The notes: generated by a model not told the origin, from the sequence alone. A stretch of DNA of 64,000 bases from Dehalococcoidia bacterium (GCA_022828105.1 JAJEJC010000008.1:248001-312000); one strand, 5' to 3'; positions 7,611-16,242 are shown, counted from the stretch's first letter. Program-made: numbers and translations.

Positions 7611-8573
7611 TCAGCGCAGTCTCTTGATCGCCTCGGCCATTGGCTCGCTCTCCGGGCCATGACGATCGGCGGCAGCGACCACGTCGCGGAAGCGTCTCAC
7701 GGTCTGCTGCAGCCGCACTCGGCGGAACAACGAAGCGTCCGCAGTGGAGCCAAGCGATCCGTAGTGCTCAACGATCCGCCAGCCCAGATCGGTTCCGTAG
7801 GCGTCAACCAGGCCGGCGAAGTCGAGCGCCGGATCGGCGACGCGCAGCTCCTGCCAGTCGGTCACCGCCGCCAGCTCACGCACCAGCGGATCGACCAGCA
7901 AGCATCGGGAATCAATGCTCCCGTGCGCCAGCGCCGGCTCAATGCTCCAGACGCGCTCGTCCTCCAGGAATCTCGACCACCAGCGACGCGCCCAGGTCAT
8001 GTCCGACCAACTGAGCAGCGGCCGGAGGATCGATTGCGATCGGTGCGCGAGGGCTTCGTGTTCGTCGCGCCAGGCGCGGTACGACTCGACGCCGAGGCTG
8101 CGCGCCCGTTCGACGGAGAACCCATGCAGCTCGTGGAAGAACCCGGCCAGGTCCCGGACCAGGCGCTCGCGATTCTGGTCGACGATCAGTTCCGGAGTCA
8201 GCGGCCGGCCCTCCGGCTGCTGAGCCGCTCGCCAGGAGCGTCTCCAGTCGGCGCACTGCACGTCAACTTCCCAGATCGGAACCGTGGGGCTCAGAAATCC
8301 GCGCAAGTGCGGCATGACCGACGCCATCGCCTGGAGTCGAGTCTCGGCCCGCTCCGTTGTTGCAAACACCGCTTGCCAGCCATCCCAGTCGACACGAACG
8401 ATGTCACGAGTCGGGCGCTCATCAATGGCAAAGTCGGCATCGGAGAGTTCCGGAAAGTGCTCCTGGAGCGCGAATAGATAGCGTGCGAGGTCGGGGCGAG
8501 CCGCGCTGGATTCGGCTTCATGCTCTGCGATGGGGGCAACAGCGGAACTGGCGGAACTGGCGGAATCGGACAT
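7611..8573 (-). CDS. Aminoglycoside phosphotransferase-fold protein, probable pseudokinase
   Basis: The protein has 320 residues from an ATG at 8573; the open frame continues upstream to 9278 but there it only mirrors the M23 gene. The C-terminal half aligns with the APH/choline-kinase fold: the catalytic loop HGDLHxxN is present as HGSIDSRC (from His217), and the metal-binding motif is intact as VTDWQELRVADPALDFA (Asp239). The catalytic Asp is Ser219 and the loop Asn is Cys224. The N-lobe shows no clear ATP-binding Lys (VFATTER at 69-75). It therefore probably binds a ligand without phosphorylating it, or uses another mechanism. It is encoded 20 bases after an M23 peptidase gene. Confidence 0.75.
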   Translation of the reverse strand: MSDSASSASSAVAPIAEHEAESSAARPDLARYLFALQEHFPELSDADFAIDERPTRDIVRVDWDGWQAVFATTERAETRLQAMASVMPHLRGFLSPTVPIWEVDVQCADWRRSWRAAQQPEGRPLTPELIVDQNRERLVRDLAGFFHELHGFSVERARSLGVESYRAWRDEHEALAHRSQSILRPLLSWSDMTWARRWWSRFLEDERVWSIEPALAHGSIDSRCLLVDPLVRELAAVTDWQELRVADPALDFAGLVDAYGTDLGWRIVEHYGSLGSTADASLFRRVRLQQTVRRFRDVVAAADRHGPESEPMAEAIKRLR

Positions 8574-8593
8574 TGGACGAGTGTATCGGTCGG

Positions 8594-9844
8594 CTACGAA
8601 GTGTCCGCTGTCGAGGGCGCAGCGTATGTCAGGGGCCGATCCTCCCCTGTCCATTGCACTGGATCGACATCCACGCCGCGCACGATCACCTCCCAGTGCA
8701 AATGCGGGCCGGTAGAGAGGCCGGTGGTGCCGATATTGCCCAACCAGTCGCCGGTCTCGACCTCTTCGCCAACGCGAACGGCGATCAGGGACATATGCCA
8801 ATAGCCGCTGTACACGCCGGCCCCGTGGTCCAGGATGACGCCGATGCCGTGGATCGCGAGGTCGCCGGTCCACACGACCGTTGCCGGGGCCGGCGCGACA
8901 ATCGGATCGCCATGATGAGCCGCGATGTCGTGTCCGTGGTGCCACTGGTCGGACATGACGCCGTCGTAGGAGCGCCGCGAGCCGAAGACGCCGGTGACCT
9001 CGCCCTCGACGGGCAGCATCCAGGCGCCCGACCAGCGGGGCGGACCGCTGACGGCAACGTGCTCGACGAATCGCACATCGTGGTCCCGCTGAACCTCTTC
9101 CGCGCTGACCGGCGTACCGACGCCGCCAAGGACGATCTCCTCCAATGGCGCCGGACTGATCAGCACCAACACGGTGGCCGCGACCGAACGCAACCAGACG
9201 CCGCTCTCGCTGTAGAGGTCGACCACGATCTGCGCGACACCATCCGCTGCGTCGCGGGGCAGAGCGACGATTCCCCACCAGACCGTGTCGTCCAGCCGCT
9301 GGAGATTCCAGCTCCTGGTCCCAATCGTGGCAACCACGGAGAACGCGTCTGCGTCCTCGACGGTCATCGAAAACGACTCGCCCTGGCGGATGAACTCCGG
9401 CCAGAGCGTGACGCTCGGCTCCGGCTGCGCCTGCTGGACTTCGGTGCGCTCCTGAGCCGGTTCCTCAACCGGCGGTTGTTCTGCGGCATCAGCCGAGGGC
9501 GCTGAATCCGGGCGGTTTCGGACCGACTCCTGCTCCTGTTCTGACCCAGCTTGCTCCTGCCCTGCTTGCGTGCCTTCATTCGCCGCAGCTTGCGCACGCT
9601 CGATCGGCTTGGCCTGCTCCGAGACTTGCACGGGGTGTTCACTGCTCTGGGCGGCTGACGTGTCGCGTTGCTCTGCGATGGATTGCGATCCGGCGTCGTC
9701 AGCAGGGCCGGCCGCCACGGCGCGAACTGCAGACTGCGGTGTCGGCTGATCACCTGCCTGGTCGACGAACAGCGCCACAGCTGCGCCGATCGCCGCGGAC
9801 GTGATCGCCAGCAGCAGCACGAGGAGCCACCAGTTGCGACTCAA
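8594..9844 (-). CDS. Membrane-anchored M23 (lysostaphin-type) peptidoglycan endopeptidase
   Basis: The 416-residue protein has one N-terminal membrane helix (about 5-27), then a long Gln/Glu/Ala-rich low-complexity linker to about residue 135, a beta-rich middle region and a C-terminal M23 domain. Zinc-site motifs are visible as HHGHDIA and GPHLHWEV, separated by the usual beta sheet. It should cut peptide cross-links in peptidoglycan outside the cytoplasmic membrane. The gene is divergent from the cupin-sigma operon. The linker is probably extended and spans the wall. All catalytic motifs appear intact. Confidence 0.9.
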   Translation of the reverse strand: MSRNWWLLVLLLAITSAAIGAAVALFVDQAGDQPTPQSAVRAVAAGPADDAGSQSIAEQRDTSAAQSSEHPVQVSEQAKPIERAQAAANEGTQAGQEQAGSEQEQESVRNRPDSAPSADAAEQPPVEEPAQERTEVQQAQPEPSVTLWPEFIRQGESFSMTVEDADAFSVVATIGTRSWNLQRLDDTVWWGIVALPRDAADGVAQIVVDLYSESGVWLRSVAATVLVLISPAPLEEIVLGGVGTPVSAEEVQRDHDVRFVEHVAVSGPPRWSGAWMLPVEGEVTGVFGSRRSYDGVMSDQWHHGHDIAAHHGDPIVAPAPATVVWTGDLAIHGIGVILDHGAGVYSGYWHMSLIAVRVGEEVETGDWLGNIGTTGLSTGPHLHWEVIVRGVDVDPVQWTGEDRPLTYAAPSTADTS

Positions 9845-9917
9845 TCACTACTCCATCGGTACATGGCCCGCTTACCGTTTAGCCCGCGACTGCCTGCGCG
9901 TCGGATTGCTCGCACGG

Positions 9918-9946
9918 TTGGATGACACCGCGTCGCCCCATACCCT
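9918..9946 (+). promoter_or_regulatory. Candidate promoter of the cupin-sigma-anti-sigma operon
   Basis: TTGGAT (9918-9923) and TACCCT (9941-9946) are separated by 17 bases and lie about 42 bases upstream of the cupin start. The match to a housekeeping promoter is moderate, and no transcript data support it. Confidence 0.3.
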
Positions 9947-9987
9947 CACTGTAGTCAGCAACGCGATGTCCAGGCTGGGGGAGCGAC

Positions 9988-10431
9988 GTGACGGTAGAGA
10001 CGGCACTTGCAGGCGTTGATCCGGCTCGCCAGTCGGCGCCGTGCTTGCAGCGCATCGCCAAGCCGTGGGGCGAAGAGCTGATTCTCAACCGCGGCGCCTA
10101 TTCGGTCGTCAAGATGCTGCGGATCAACCCTCACTGCCGGCTCTCGCTGCAATATCACCTGCACAAGCATGAGTCGTTGATGCTGCTCAGCGGCCAGGCC
10201 GCGCTCAGCCTGGGACCCGATGTAATGGGTCTGTGCAGTGAGCCGATGGTTGCGGGAGTCAGGCGCGACGTCCGGGCAGGCATGCTGCATCGGCTGAGCG
10301 CGGGCGCGTCGGGCGCGGACATCCTGGAAGTGGCGTCTCGCCTGCCGGGCGACGCCGAGGACATCGTTCGGCTGGCCGACGACTACGGCCGCGCTGTCGC
10401 TGCTGAGCTGCCTCTCGTCGCGAACGATTGA
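9988..10431 (+). CDS. Cupin-domain protein, mannose-6-phosphate isomerase type II-like
   Basis: The 147-residue protein starts at GTG 9988 behind a GGGGGAG site. It carries KPWGEE near residue 25 and SLQYHLHKHESLMLLSG (54-70), the first cupin motif in the form seen in the C-terminal isomerase domain of type II phosphomannose isomerase/GDP-mannose pyrophosphorylase. The domain is stand-alone, without the nucleotidyl transferase half. The second cupin motif is less regular. It is the first gene of an operon with a sigma-like factor and its anti-sigma factor; it could act on a sugar phosphate or be a small-ligand sensor. Confidence 0.75.
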   Translation: MTVETALAGVDPARQSAPCLQRIAKPWGEELILNRGAYSVVKMLRINPHCRLSLQYHLHKHESLMLLSGQAALSLGPDVMGLCSEPMVAGVRRDVRAGMLHRLSAGASGADILEVASRLPGDAEDIVRLADDYGRAVAAELPLVAND

Positions 10432-10946
10432 AGCGTCTCGTGCCTCGCAACGATCTGTTTCAGCGAATCGTCGACGGTGACGAACTCGCCCTGCGGGACG
10501 CGTATCGCGCCTACGGTGTGATCGCGCGTGACCTCGCTCGTCGCATAGCGGGAACGGCCGTCGCCGACGACATTGTGGAGGAAGTCTTCCTGTTGATCTG
10601 GGGTGAGCCTGAGCGCTGGGCGAGCGCGGCGCTCGATGTGCATGTGTTGCGGATCACGCGCGATCTCGCGCTTGCCGTTCGCCGCAGGGGAGTCCGGCCG
10701 AGTCTCGCATCGCTGCAACTGGAGCCGTTTCCCATCGCGCCCGACGCCTCACTGCCGGATGTCGTCGAGGCGACAGACCACGATGCGTTGCAACGAGTCA
10801 TGCTGCGCCTGCCCGACGATCAGGGCCGGTTGCTCGAAGAATCCTGGTTCGAGGGTGCGGCCGCCGACGAACAAGTGCTGGGCTCGGCGCTCGATGCTCT
10901 TGCCGACGCATTGAGTGGCGGACGGCTGGACAGGGTCGACGGGTGA
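10428..10946 (+). CDS. Degenerate ECF-type sigma factor lacking the region 4.2 recognition helix
   Basis: The 172-residue protein starts at TTG 10428 overlapping the cupin stop; GTG 10440 is an alternative start. Residues 8-85 resemble sigma region 2 (FQRIVDGDELALRDAYRAYG, then DIVEEVFLLIWGEPERW). After a linker, residues 121-145 look like the start of region 4 (LQRVMLRLPDDQ...FEG). The expected helix-turn-helix that follows FEG is about 12 residues short and then runs into an alanine-rich helix. It is followed 15 bases later by an anti-sigma gene, as in genuine ECF operons. It may be a non-canonical sigma factor or a decoy. Core-polymerase binding through region 2 looks possible. Confidence 0.65.
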   Translation: MKRLVPRNDLFQRIVDGDELALRDAYRAYGVIARDLARRIAGTAVADDIVEEVFLLIWGEPERWASAALDVHVLRITRDLALAVRRRGVRPSLASLQLEPFPIAPDASLPDVVEATDHDALQRVMLRLPDDQGRLLEESWFEGAAADEQVLGSALDALADALSGGRLDRVDG

Positions 10947-10961
10947 GGCGGGTGGTGATCG

Positions 10962-11654
10962 ATGACTGACCCAGAACCGACGCTTGCCTCGTTCTACCTG
11001 GGCTTGCTGGACGACGAACCGCGCGAGCAGGCCGAGCGCGCCATTCGCAGCGACGCCGCACTGCGAAACCGGTGCGCCGCCTGGCCCACGGCCATCGCGG
11101 CTATCACGGTCGGAGTCCTGGTCACCGATCGCGAGGCGGCTGAAGGACGACTGGAGCAGCGGCTCGTCCAGCGCGCGCGATTGGCGCGCCCCGCTCGTAC
11201 GCACTCCTACCGCTTCTTCCATCGGGCGAGCCGCCGAGCTCGCTGGTTCCTGATTGTCGGCCTGGTCGGCATCGCCGCATTGTTCGGCTATCTCGCGTTC
11301 AGCCCCGAAGACCCGATCTCGGGCAGGGCGGTGCCGCTGACGGAAGACGGGGCGACCGGCGTCCTGATGCCTCGCTACGAAGCGCGTCTCTTCGCGCTGA
11401 TCTTCTGGGGGCTGCCCGAGATCGAGGCGGATCAGACCTGGCAGATCTGGTTGGTTCGCGAGTCTGGAGCGGTAGAACCGGGCCCCAGCTTCTTGGGCGA
11501 CCACGAAGGCAGGGCCGCCGTATCGCTCAACCCCAACCTGATCGAACGCGACGACGCGCTGATCGGCTTCGCGGTATCGCGCGATAATCCGGCCGAGCGC
11601 CGCGACGGCACCGCGTCTTCGGAGGACATCCTCTACCAGTTTCCCAGGCAATAG
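10962..11654 (+). CDS. Anti-sigma factor, RskA-like
   Basis: The 230-residue protein has an N-terminal helical domain of the anti-sigma type (FYLGLLDDEPREQAERAI), no zinc-binding HxxxCxxC motif, a single membrane helix near residues 92-110 and an extracytoplasmic domain with QTWQIWLVRESGAVEPG, which matches the RskA C-terminal domain. It should hold the adjacent sigma-like protein at the membrane and release it after a signal, in other systems by proteolysis. It is transcribed with the cupin and sigma-like genes. The assignment is well supported; the signal is unknown. Confidence 0.82.
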   Translation: MTDPEPTLASFYLGLLDDEPREQAERAIRSDAALRNRCAAWPTAIAAITVGVLVTDREAAEGRLEQRLVQRARLARPARTHSYRFFHRASRRARWFLIVGLVGIAALFGYLAFSPEDPISGRAVPLTEDGATGVLMPRYEARLFALIFWGLPEIEADQTWQIWLVRESGAVEPGPSFLGDHEGRAAVSLNPNLIERDDALIGFAVSRDNPAERRDGTASSEDILYQFPRQ

Positions 11655-11718
11655 GGTGAAATCGGGAACGGCCCAGATAGACTGCAGCAGACGACGGCAG
11701 CGATAGCGAGGACGCACG

Positions 11719-12888
11719 ATGGACTTTGAATTCAGCACCGATCAGGAAGCCTGGCGGAACGAGATTCGCGGCTGGATCCGCGACGAGTTCGGCGACGACT
11801 GGAAGGGCCTCGACGTCTCCTATGACGAAGAGGGAGCGGACGAGGCCTGGGAGTTCTCCACGGGCATCCGGGCCAAGCTGGCCGATAAAGGCTGGACCGC
11901 GCCGGCCTGGCCCAAGGAGCACGGCGGCATGGGCCTCTCCTTCGCCGAGCAGGCAATCTTCAACGAGGAGTTGGCCTACCACCGCGTCCCTGGACCAGAT
12001 CTGATCTCGGTCGGCTATGTCGGACCGACGCTGCTGGTCTACGGGACCGACGCGCAGAAGCATCAGTTCCTGGACGACATCGTCAATGCCCGCGCGTCCT
12101 GGTGTCAGGGTTACTCCGAGCCCGGTTCCGGCTCCGACCTTGCCTCGCTGCAGACGCGCGCCGTCCGCGACGGCGACGACTACGTGATCAACGGGCAGAA
12201 GATCTGGACCTCCAACGCGCACCGCGCCAACTGGATGTTTGCCCTGGTCCGCACCGATCCCGACGCGCCCAAACATCGCGGCATCACCTACCTGCTGGTC
12301 GACATGGACACGCCCGGGATCACGGTGCGGCCGCTGATCAACATGCTCGGCGGACACGGCTTCAACGAGGTCTTCTTCGAGGATGTGCGCGTGCCGGTCG
12401 AGAACCGCGTCGGCGAGGAGAATCGCGGCTGGTACGTCGGCATGGCGACGATGGACTTCGAACGCAGCGCGCTCTCCGGCAGCGCGGTGCTGCGGCGCAC
12501 GTTCGAGGACTTCATTGACTACCTCGGCGAAAGCCCGGCGACCGGCCGCGAGGCCAAGCTGGGCGTCGCCGACACGGCGATCAACATCGAAGTCTCGCGG
12601 ATGCTCTCGCTGCGCGTGCTCTCGATGCAGCAGGGCGGCCTGGCCCCGAACCACGAGGCGTCAGTGGCGAAAATGTTCTCCTCCGAGCTGTCGCAACGCT
12701 TCGCGCGCTTCGGGATCAACACGATGGGAACGTACGGACAGATTCGGCGCGGCGACCCGTATGCGCAGATGAAGGGCTGGTTCACGGAGCAGTACATGTC
12801 CTCGGTGCCGTCCACGATCGCGGGCGGCTCGTCCGAGATCCAGCGCGGCATCATCGCCACGCGAGGCCTGGGCCTGCCCCGCGCCTAG
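11719..12888 (+). CDS. Acyl-CoA dehydrogenase family protein
   Basis: The 389-residue flavoprotein shows the family's three domains: helical N terminus, middle beta-domain with YSEPGSGSDLASLQTRA and YVINGQKIWTSNAH, and helical C terminus ending in IAGGSSEIQRGIIATRGLG. It oxidises an acyl-CoA to an enoyl-CoA and passes electrons to ETF. At the site where medium-chain enzymes have the base Glu (YEGT), this protein has Gly (AGGS), as in several FadE-type proteins whose base lies elsewhere. The chain-length preference cannot be told. It is likely cotranscribed with the glutamate dehydrogenase 44 bases downstream. Confidence 0.93.
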   Translation: MDFEFSTDQEAWRNEIRGWIRDEFGDDWKGLDVSYDEEGADEAWEFSTGIRAKLADKGWTAPAWPKEHGGMGLSFAEQAIFNEELAYHRVPGPDLISVGYVGPTLLVYGTDAQKHQFLDDIVNARASWCQGYSEPGSGSDLASLQTRAVRDGDDYVINGQKIWTSNAHRANWMFALVRTDPDAPKHRGITYLLVDMDTPGITVRPLINMLGGHGFNEVFFEDVRVPVENRVGEENRGWYVGMATMDFERSALSGSAVLRRTFEDFIDYLGESPATGREAKLGVADTAINIEVSRMLSLRVLSMQQGGLAPNHEASVAKMFSSELSQRFARFGINTMGTYGQIRRGDPYAQMKGWFTEQYMSSVPSTIAGGSSEIQRGIIATRGLGLPRA

Positions 12889-12932
12889 TCCTTAATCGCC
12901 CGGTCGACCGGGCGCCGCTGGGGAGCCGTTGC

Positions 12933-14330
12933 ATGGCCTCGCTCTATGACGACTTCTCCGAATACTTCGAGGCGGCGGCGCGTTACTCGAATCTGGATCC
13001 GCGTCTACTGGAGCAGGTCAAGACCTGCAACAACGTCTACCAGATGTCGTTCCCGGTGGAGAACGACGACGGCGAGATTGAGGTCATCGAGGCGTTCCGC
13101 GCCCAGCACAGTCACCATCGCACGCCGACCAAGGGCGGCATCCGCTACTCGACCATGGTCGACGCCGAGGAGGTCAAGGGCCTCGCGGCGCTGATGACGT
13201 TCAAGTGCGCCATCGTTGACGTGCCCTTCGGCGGAGCCAAGGGCGGGGTCTGCATCGATCCCTACCGCAGCTCGCCCGAGTTCGTTGAGCGCGTCACGCG
13301 GCGGCTGGTGGTCGAGTTGAACTCGCACAACTTCATCGGTCCGGCGGTCGATGTCCCTGCGCCTGACTACGGCACCGGCGCTCAGGAAATGGCCTGGATT
13401 GCCGATACTTACCGCACGCTGAATCCGCACGACATCAACCACTTCGCCTGCGTCACCGGCAAGCCGCTCTCGCTGCACGGAATTCCCGGACGGCAGGAAG
13501 CGACCGGGCTTGGCGTGTTCCACGGAATCATCAACTGCCTGGCCGACCCGGAGGCCGGGCACAACCTCTCGCCCGGGCTCGACGGCAAACGGGTGATCGT
13601 GCAGGGACTGGGCAACGTCGGGTATCACGCAGCCAGGGAACTGTCCGATCACGGCGCGCGGATTGTCGGCATCGCCGAGCACGACGCGGGCCTGTACGAC
13701 CCGAACGGGCTGGACCTGGAGGCGATCGCGCGTCATCGCTGGGATCAGGGCGGGATCGGCGGCTTCCCCGCCGGGCAGGTCTTCGCCAACTCGCTGGAGA
13801 CGCTGGAGCAGCCGTGCGACATCCTCGTCCCGGCCGCATTGGAGCATCAGATCACGGTCGACAACGCCGACCGCGTCCAGGCCGAACTGATCGCCGAGGC
13901 CGCGAACGCGCCAACCACACCCGACGCGGATCGGATCCTGCGGGAGCGAGGGATCACGCTGATTCCCGACCTGTATCTCAACGCGGGCGGCGTGACGGTC
14001 TCCTACTTCGAGTGGATCAAGAACCTGTCGCACGTGTCGTTCGACCGGATGCTGACCGGCACAGCGGATATGCAGAACCGGCGGATCCTGGACACCATGC
14101 AGGCAATCACGGGCAGCTCCGTACCGCTGCAGGAACGCGCGATGCTCGAACGCGGGCCGACCGAGATCGACATCGTGCACAACTCACTAGCCAAGACGAT
14201 GGGCGAGTCCTATCAGCGCATCTCCGATCTGCGGCGCGAACGGAACCTGCCCGATCTACGCACGGCCGCCTACCTGTACTCGCTGGAGCTGGTCGCCCAG
14301 AGCTACCTCGAACTGGGGCTGTTTCCCTGA
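12933..14330 (+). CDS. Glu/Leu/Phe/Val dehydrogenase, probably NAD-dependent glutamate dehydrogenase
   Basis: The 465-residue enzyme has the substrate-binding PTKGGIRY and the catalytic Lys motif PFGGAKGG, the conserved Asp in PAPDYGTG and the dinucleotide fold starting GLGNVG. The acidic residue after the second strand (IAEHD) favours NAD over NADP. The region GKPLSLHGIPGRQEATG is typical of hexameric glutamate dehydrogenases. It deaminates glutamate to 2-oxoglutarate and ammonia or the reverse. Its length exceeds the common 420 by a C-terminal helical extension. Leucine or phenylalanine specificity cannot be fully excluded. Confidence 0.92.
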   Translation: MASLYDDFSEYFEAAARYSNLDPRLLEQVKTCNNVYQMSFPVENDDGEIEVIEAFRAQHSHHRTPTKGGIRYSTMVDAEEVKGLAALMTFKCAIVDVPFGGAKGGVCIDPYRSSPEFVERVTRRLVVELNSHNFIGPAVDVPAPDYGTGAQEMAWIADTYRTLNPHDINHFACVTGKPLSLHGIPGRQEATGLGVFHGIINCLADPEAGHNLSPGLDGKRVIVQGLGNVGYHAARELSDHGARIVGIAEHDAGLYDPNGLDLEAIARHRWDQGGIGGFPAGQVFANSLETLEQPCDILVPAALEHQITVDNADRVQAELIAEAANAPTTPDADRILRERGITLIPDLYLNAGGVTVSYFEWIKNLSHVSFDRMLTGTADMQNRRILDTMQAITGSSVPLQERAMLERGPTEIDIVHNSLAKTMGESYQRISDLRRERNLPDLRTAAYLYSLELVAQSYLELGLFP

Positions 14331-14348
14331 GCCGCCAAATGCGGCGGC
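14331..14348 (+). terminator. Hairpin directly after the glutamate dehydrogenase stop
   Basis: GCCGCC and GGCGGC pair around a 6-base loop immediately after the TGA. There is no U-tract, so a factor-independent terminator is only possible. Confidence 0.3.
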
Positions 14349-14388
14349 GCTAAGATGAATACGTCAGTCAGTGAGGAGGGGAGCAGAG

Positions 14389-14625
14389 ATGGCGAACATA
14401 CCGATGGGGCACAGAATCAACGTCCCTGCCTGGACGGCCCTACTGCGCAAGTTCCGAAACGAGCCCGACACAGAGGGCGAAGTCGCAGAGGGTCTCGCCT
14501 CGGAGTTCAACCATCTGCCCACCTATACAGACCTTCGAGCCATGGAGCTTCGTCTCGTTCGCTGGATGATCGCAGTTGGCGCCCTGATCATTGCCGCGAA
14601 TGCCGCAATCGTGAAACTGACCTAA
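14389..14625 (+). CDS. Small protein with C-terminal membrane helix, function unknown
   Basis: The 78-residue protein starts at ATG 14389 behind GAGGAGGGG; an upstream start in the same frame lacks a ribosome site. Residues 1-45 are polar and helical with alternating charges. Residues 57-76 (VRWMIAVGALIIAANAAIV) form one membrane helix, with a short tail. I do not recognise the family; short proteins of this plan, with a helical stalk and a tail anchor, are common as uncharacterised genes. It is 13 bases upstream of an HhH-GPD protein gene and may be cotranscribed. Confidence 0.7.
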   Translation: MANIPMGHRINVPAWTALLRKFRNEPDTEGEVAEGLASEFNHLPTYTDLRAMELRLVRWMIAVGALIIAANAAIVKLT

Positions 14626-14638
14626 GAGGAGACGAGCC

Positions 14639-15166
14639 ATGGGCAATCCAGAGATGTACGTCGACCTCGTGCCGGAGTTCAAGGCCTCGGGCGAGCCGCT
14701 GATCAAGTTCACCAACGACGACGACGCCAACGAACTGCTCGCCAACGACCCGAACGCGCTGCTGATCGCGATCGTGCTCGACCAACAGATCACGACGAAC
14801 AAGGCGTTCTCAGGACCGCGCGACCTCAAGCAGCGGCTGGGACATCTCGACCCTGCGCAGATCGCCGAGATGGACGAGGACGAGTTCCTGACCGTCTTCC
14901 GCGAGAAGCCGGCAATTCACCGCTTCCCGGCGTCGATGGGCAAACGCGTGCAGGCCGCCTGCGCCGTCGTCCGCGACGAGTATGACAACAGCGCCGACAA
15001 CATCTGGGACAACCAGCCCGACGCCACGACGATCATGAAGCGCCTCGGCGGCGTACCCGGCGTCGGGCCGGCCAAGCAGAAGATCGCGATCCTCCTGCTG
15101 GCCCGCTACTACGGCATGGACATCCCCGGCTGGCGCGACGTGATCCCGGTCGAACTGCCCGACTGA
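14639..15166 (+). CDS. HhH-GPD base-excision repair-type protein (uncharacterised glycosylase-like family)
   Basis: The 175-residue protein starts with a strong AGGAG site. It contains LDQQITTNKAFSGPRDLKQR, helical repeats and a helix-hairpin-helix (LGGVPGVGPAKQKIAI) followed by an Asp in GWRDVIP, the GPD-type arrangement. The match is to a group of short HhH-GPD proteins, mainly from actinobacteria and relatives, whose substrates are not established. There is no iron-sulphur Cys cluster and no Lys at the bifunctional glycosylase position, so a monofunctional glycosylase or a non-enzymatic DNA-binding role is more likely. Confidence 0.85.
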   Translation: MGNPEMYVDLVPEFKASGEPLIKFTNDDDANELLANDPNALLIAIVLDQQITTNKAFSGPRDLKQRLGHLDPAQIAEMDEDEFLTVFREKPAIHRFPASMGKRVQAACAVVRDEYDNSADNIWDNQPDATTIMKRLGGVPGVGPAKQKIAILLLARYYGMDIPGWRDVIPVELPD

Positions 15167-15241
15167 GACAGCGCGTTATCCTCCACTGACACTGACTGCG
15201 TGTGCGGCGGCGCGCGCCGCTTCCAATGAGGGTGGTTTCTG

Positions 15242-16201
15242 ATGGCCGTATCGTTTGGCGTTCACACGGGACAGCAGAATGTGGCGATGGGCGATCTGCG
15301 CCGCTTGTGGCGCTGGATCGACGAGCAGGGCATGGACTGGATCTCGGTCTGGGACCACTTCTACGAGGCGCCGCCGGTCGACGGCATGTCGCCCCACTTC
15401 GAAGCGCTGACCTGCATGGCGACGATTGCGGCGGAGACCGAGCGCGTGCGGATCGGCTGCCTGGTCTTCTGCGTGCCCTACCGCAATCCGGCCTACCTGG
15501 CCAAGTCGCTGATGACGCTCGATCACATCTCCAACGGCCGGATCGAGCCGGGCCTGGGCGCGGGCTGGCACCAGATGGAGTTCGAGGGCTTCGGCTACGG
15601 CTGGCCGAGCCTGGGCATTCGCTTCGAGATGCTGGAAGAGGGCACCCAGATCATCAAGGGCATGCTCTCCCAGGAACGCACGACATTCGAGGGCGTCCAC
15701 TACAACGCGCTCGACGCCACCAACCAGCCCGGTCCCGTGCAGGAACACGTGCCGCTCTGGATCGGCGGACGCGGCGAGCGCAAGACGCTGCGCATGGCCG
15801 CCCAGTACGCCGACGGCTGGAACGTGCCCTACATCGGCCCGGAGGAGTTCGCTCGACTGTCCGGCGTGCTCGATGTCCGCTGCGGCGAGCAGGGCCGCGA
15901 TCCGGCCACGATTGACCGCACGGTGAATCTCCAGTTCAACCTCAGTCCGACCGAGGCCGAGGCGCAGATCGCGCGGGAAAAACTGCAGGAGCAGTGGGGC
16001 GAGCAGGCCGACCGCGTCTCGGAAGGGGCGCTGCAGGGCACGCCCGAGGATGCGTTCGACCGCGTCTCGATGTACTGCGACGCCGGAGCGGCGGGAGTCA
16101 ACGTCGCCCTGCGCGCGCCCTGGAGCGAGGCGGCCCTGGAGGCCTACATCACCGAGGTGGTTCCCGCCCTACGCGAAAAGTACGGCGCAGTAGCGCTATA
16201 G
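15242..16201 (+). CDS. LLM-class (luciferase-like) oxidoreductase, probably F420-dependent
   Basis: The 319-residue TIM-barrel protein matches the bacterial luciferase-like superfamily: WISVWDHFY near the N terminus, LVFCVPYRNPAYLAKSLMTL, LDHISNGRIEPGLGAGWH and LWIGGRGERKTLRMAAQYADG. Members of this subgroup use coenzyme F420 or FMN to reduce or oxidise small molecules. Cofactor choice is not certain from sequence, and no F420 biosynthesis gene lies in this window. It ends just before a hairpin and a repeat element, marking the edge of the accessory island. Confidence 0.88.
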   Translation: MAVSFGVHTGQQNVAMGDLRRLWRWIDEQGMDWISVWDHFYEAPPVDGMSPHFEALTCMATIAAETERVRIGCLVFCVPYRNPAYLAKSLMTLDHISNGRIEPGLGAGWHQMEFEGFGYGWPSLGIRFEMLEEGTQIIKGMLSQERTTFEGVHYNALDATNQPGPVQEHVPLWIGGRGERKTLRMAAQYADGWNVPYIGPEEFARLSGVLDVRCGEQGRDPATIDRTVNLQFNLSPTEAEAQIAREKLQEQWGEQADRVSEGALQGTPEDAFDRVSMYCDAGAAGVNVALRAPWSEAALEAYITEVVPALREKYGAVAL

Positions 16202-16211
16202 CTCCTCCCCA

Positions 16212-16232
16212 GTCCCCGCTTTACGCGGGGAC
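16212..16232 (+). terminator. Hairpin after the LLM oxidoreductase gene
   Basis: GTCCCCGC and GCGGGGAC pair perfectly around TTTAC, 11 bases after the stop codon. No U-tract follows. It may terminate transcription or belong to the adjoining repeat element. Confidence 0.4.
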
Positions 16233-16242
16233 CCGCTCGGTT

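Noticed and set aside
8574-9278. Upstream extension of the APH-like frame to a 555-residue protein
   Set aside because: The extension is antiparallel to the codon pattern of the M23 gene, is Arg/Gly-rich without domains, and a normal ATG is present at 8573.
11527-12654. Long minus-strand frames opposite the acyl-CoA dehydrogenase (and similar long frames opposite GDH, LLM oxidoreductase and ctaD)
   Set aside because: High GC leaves antisense frames open. These products have shadow composition and no recognisable domain, while the plus-strand products are clear family members.
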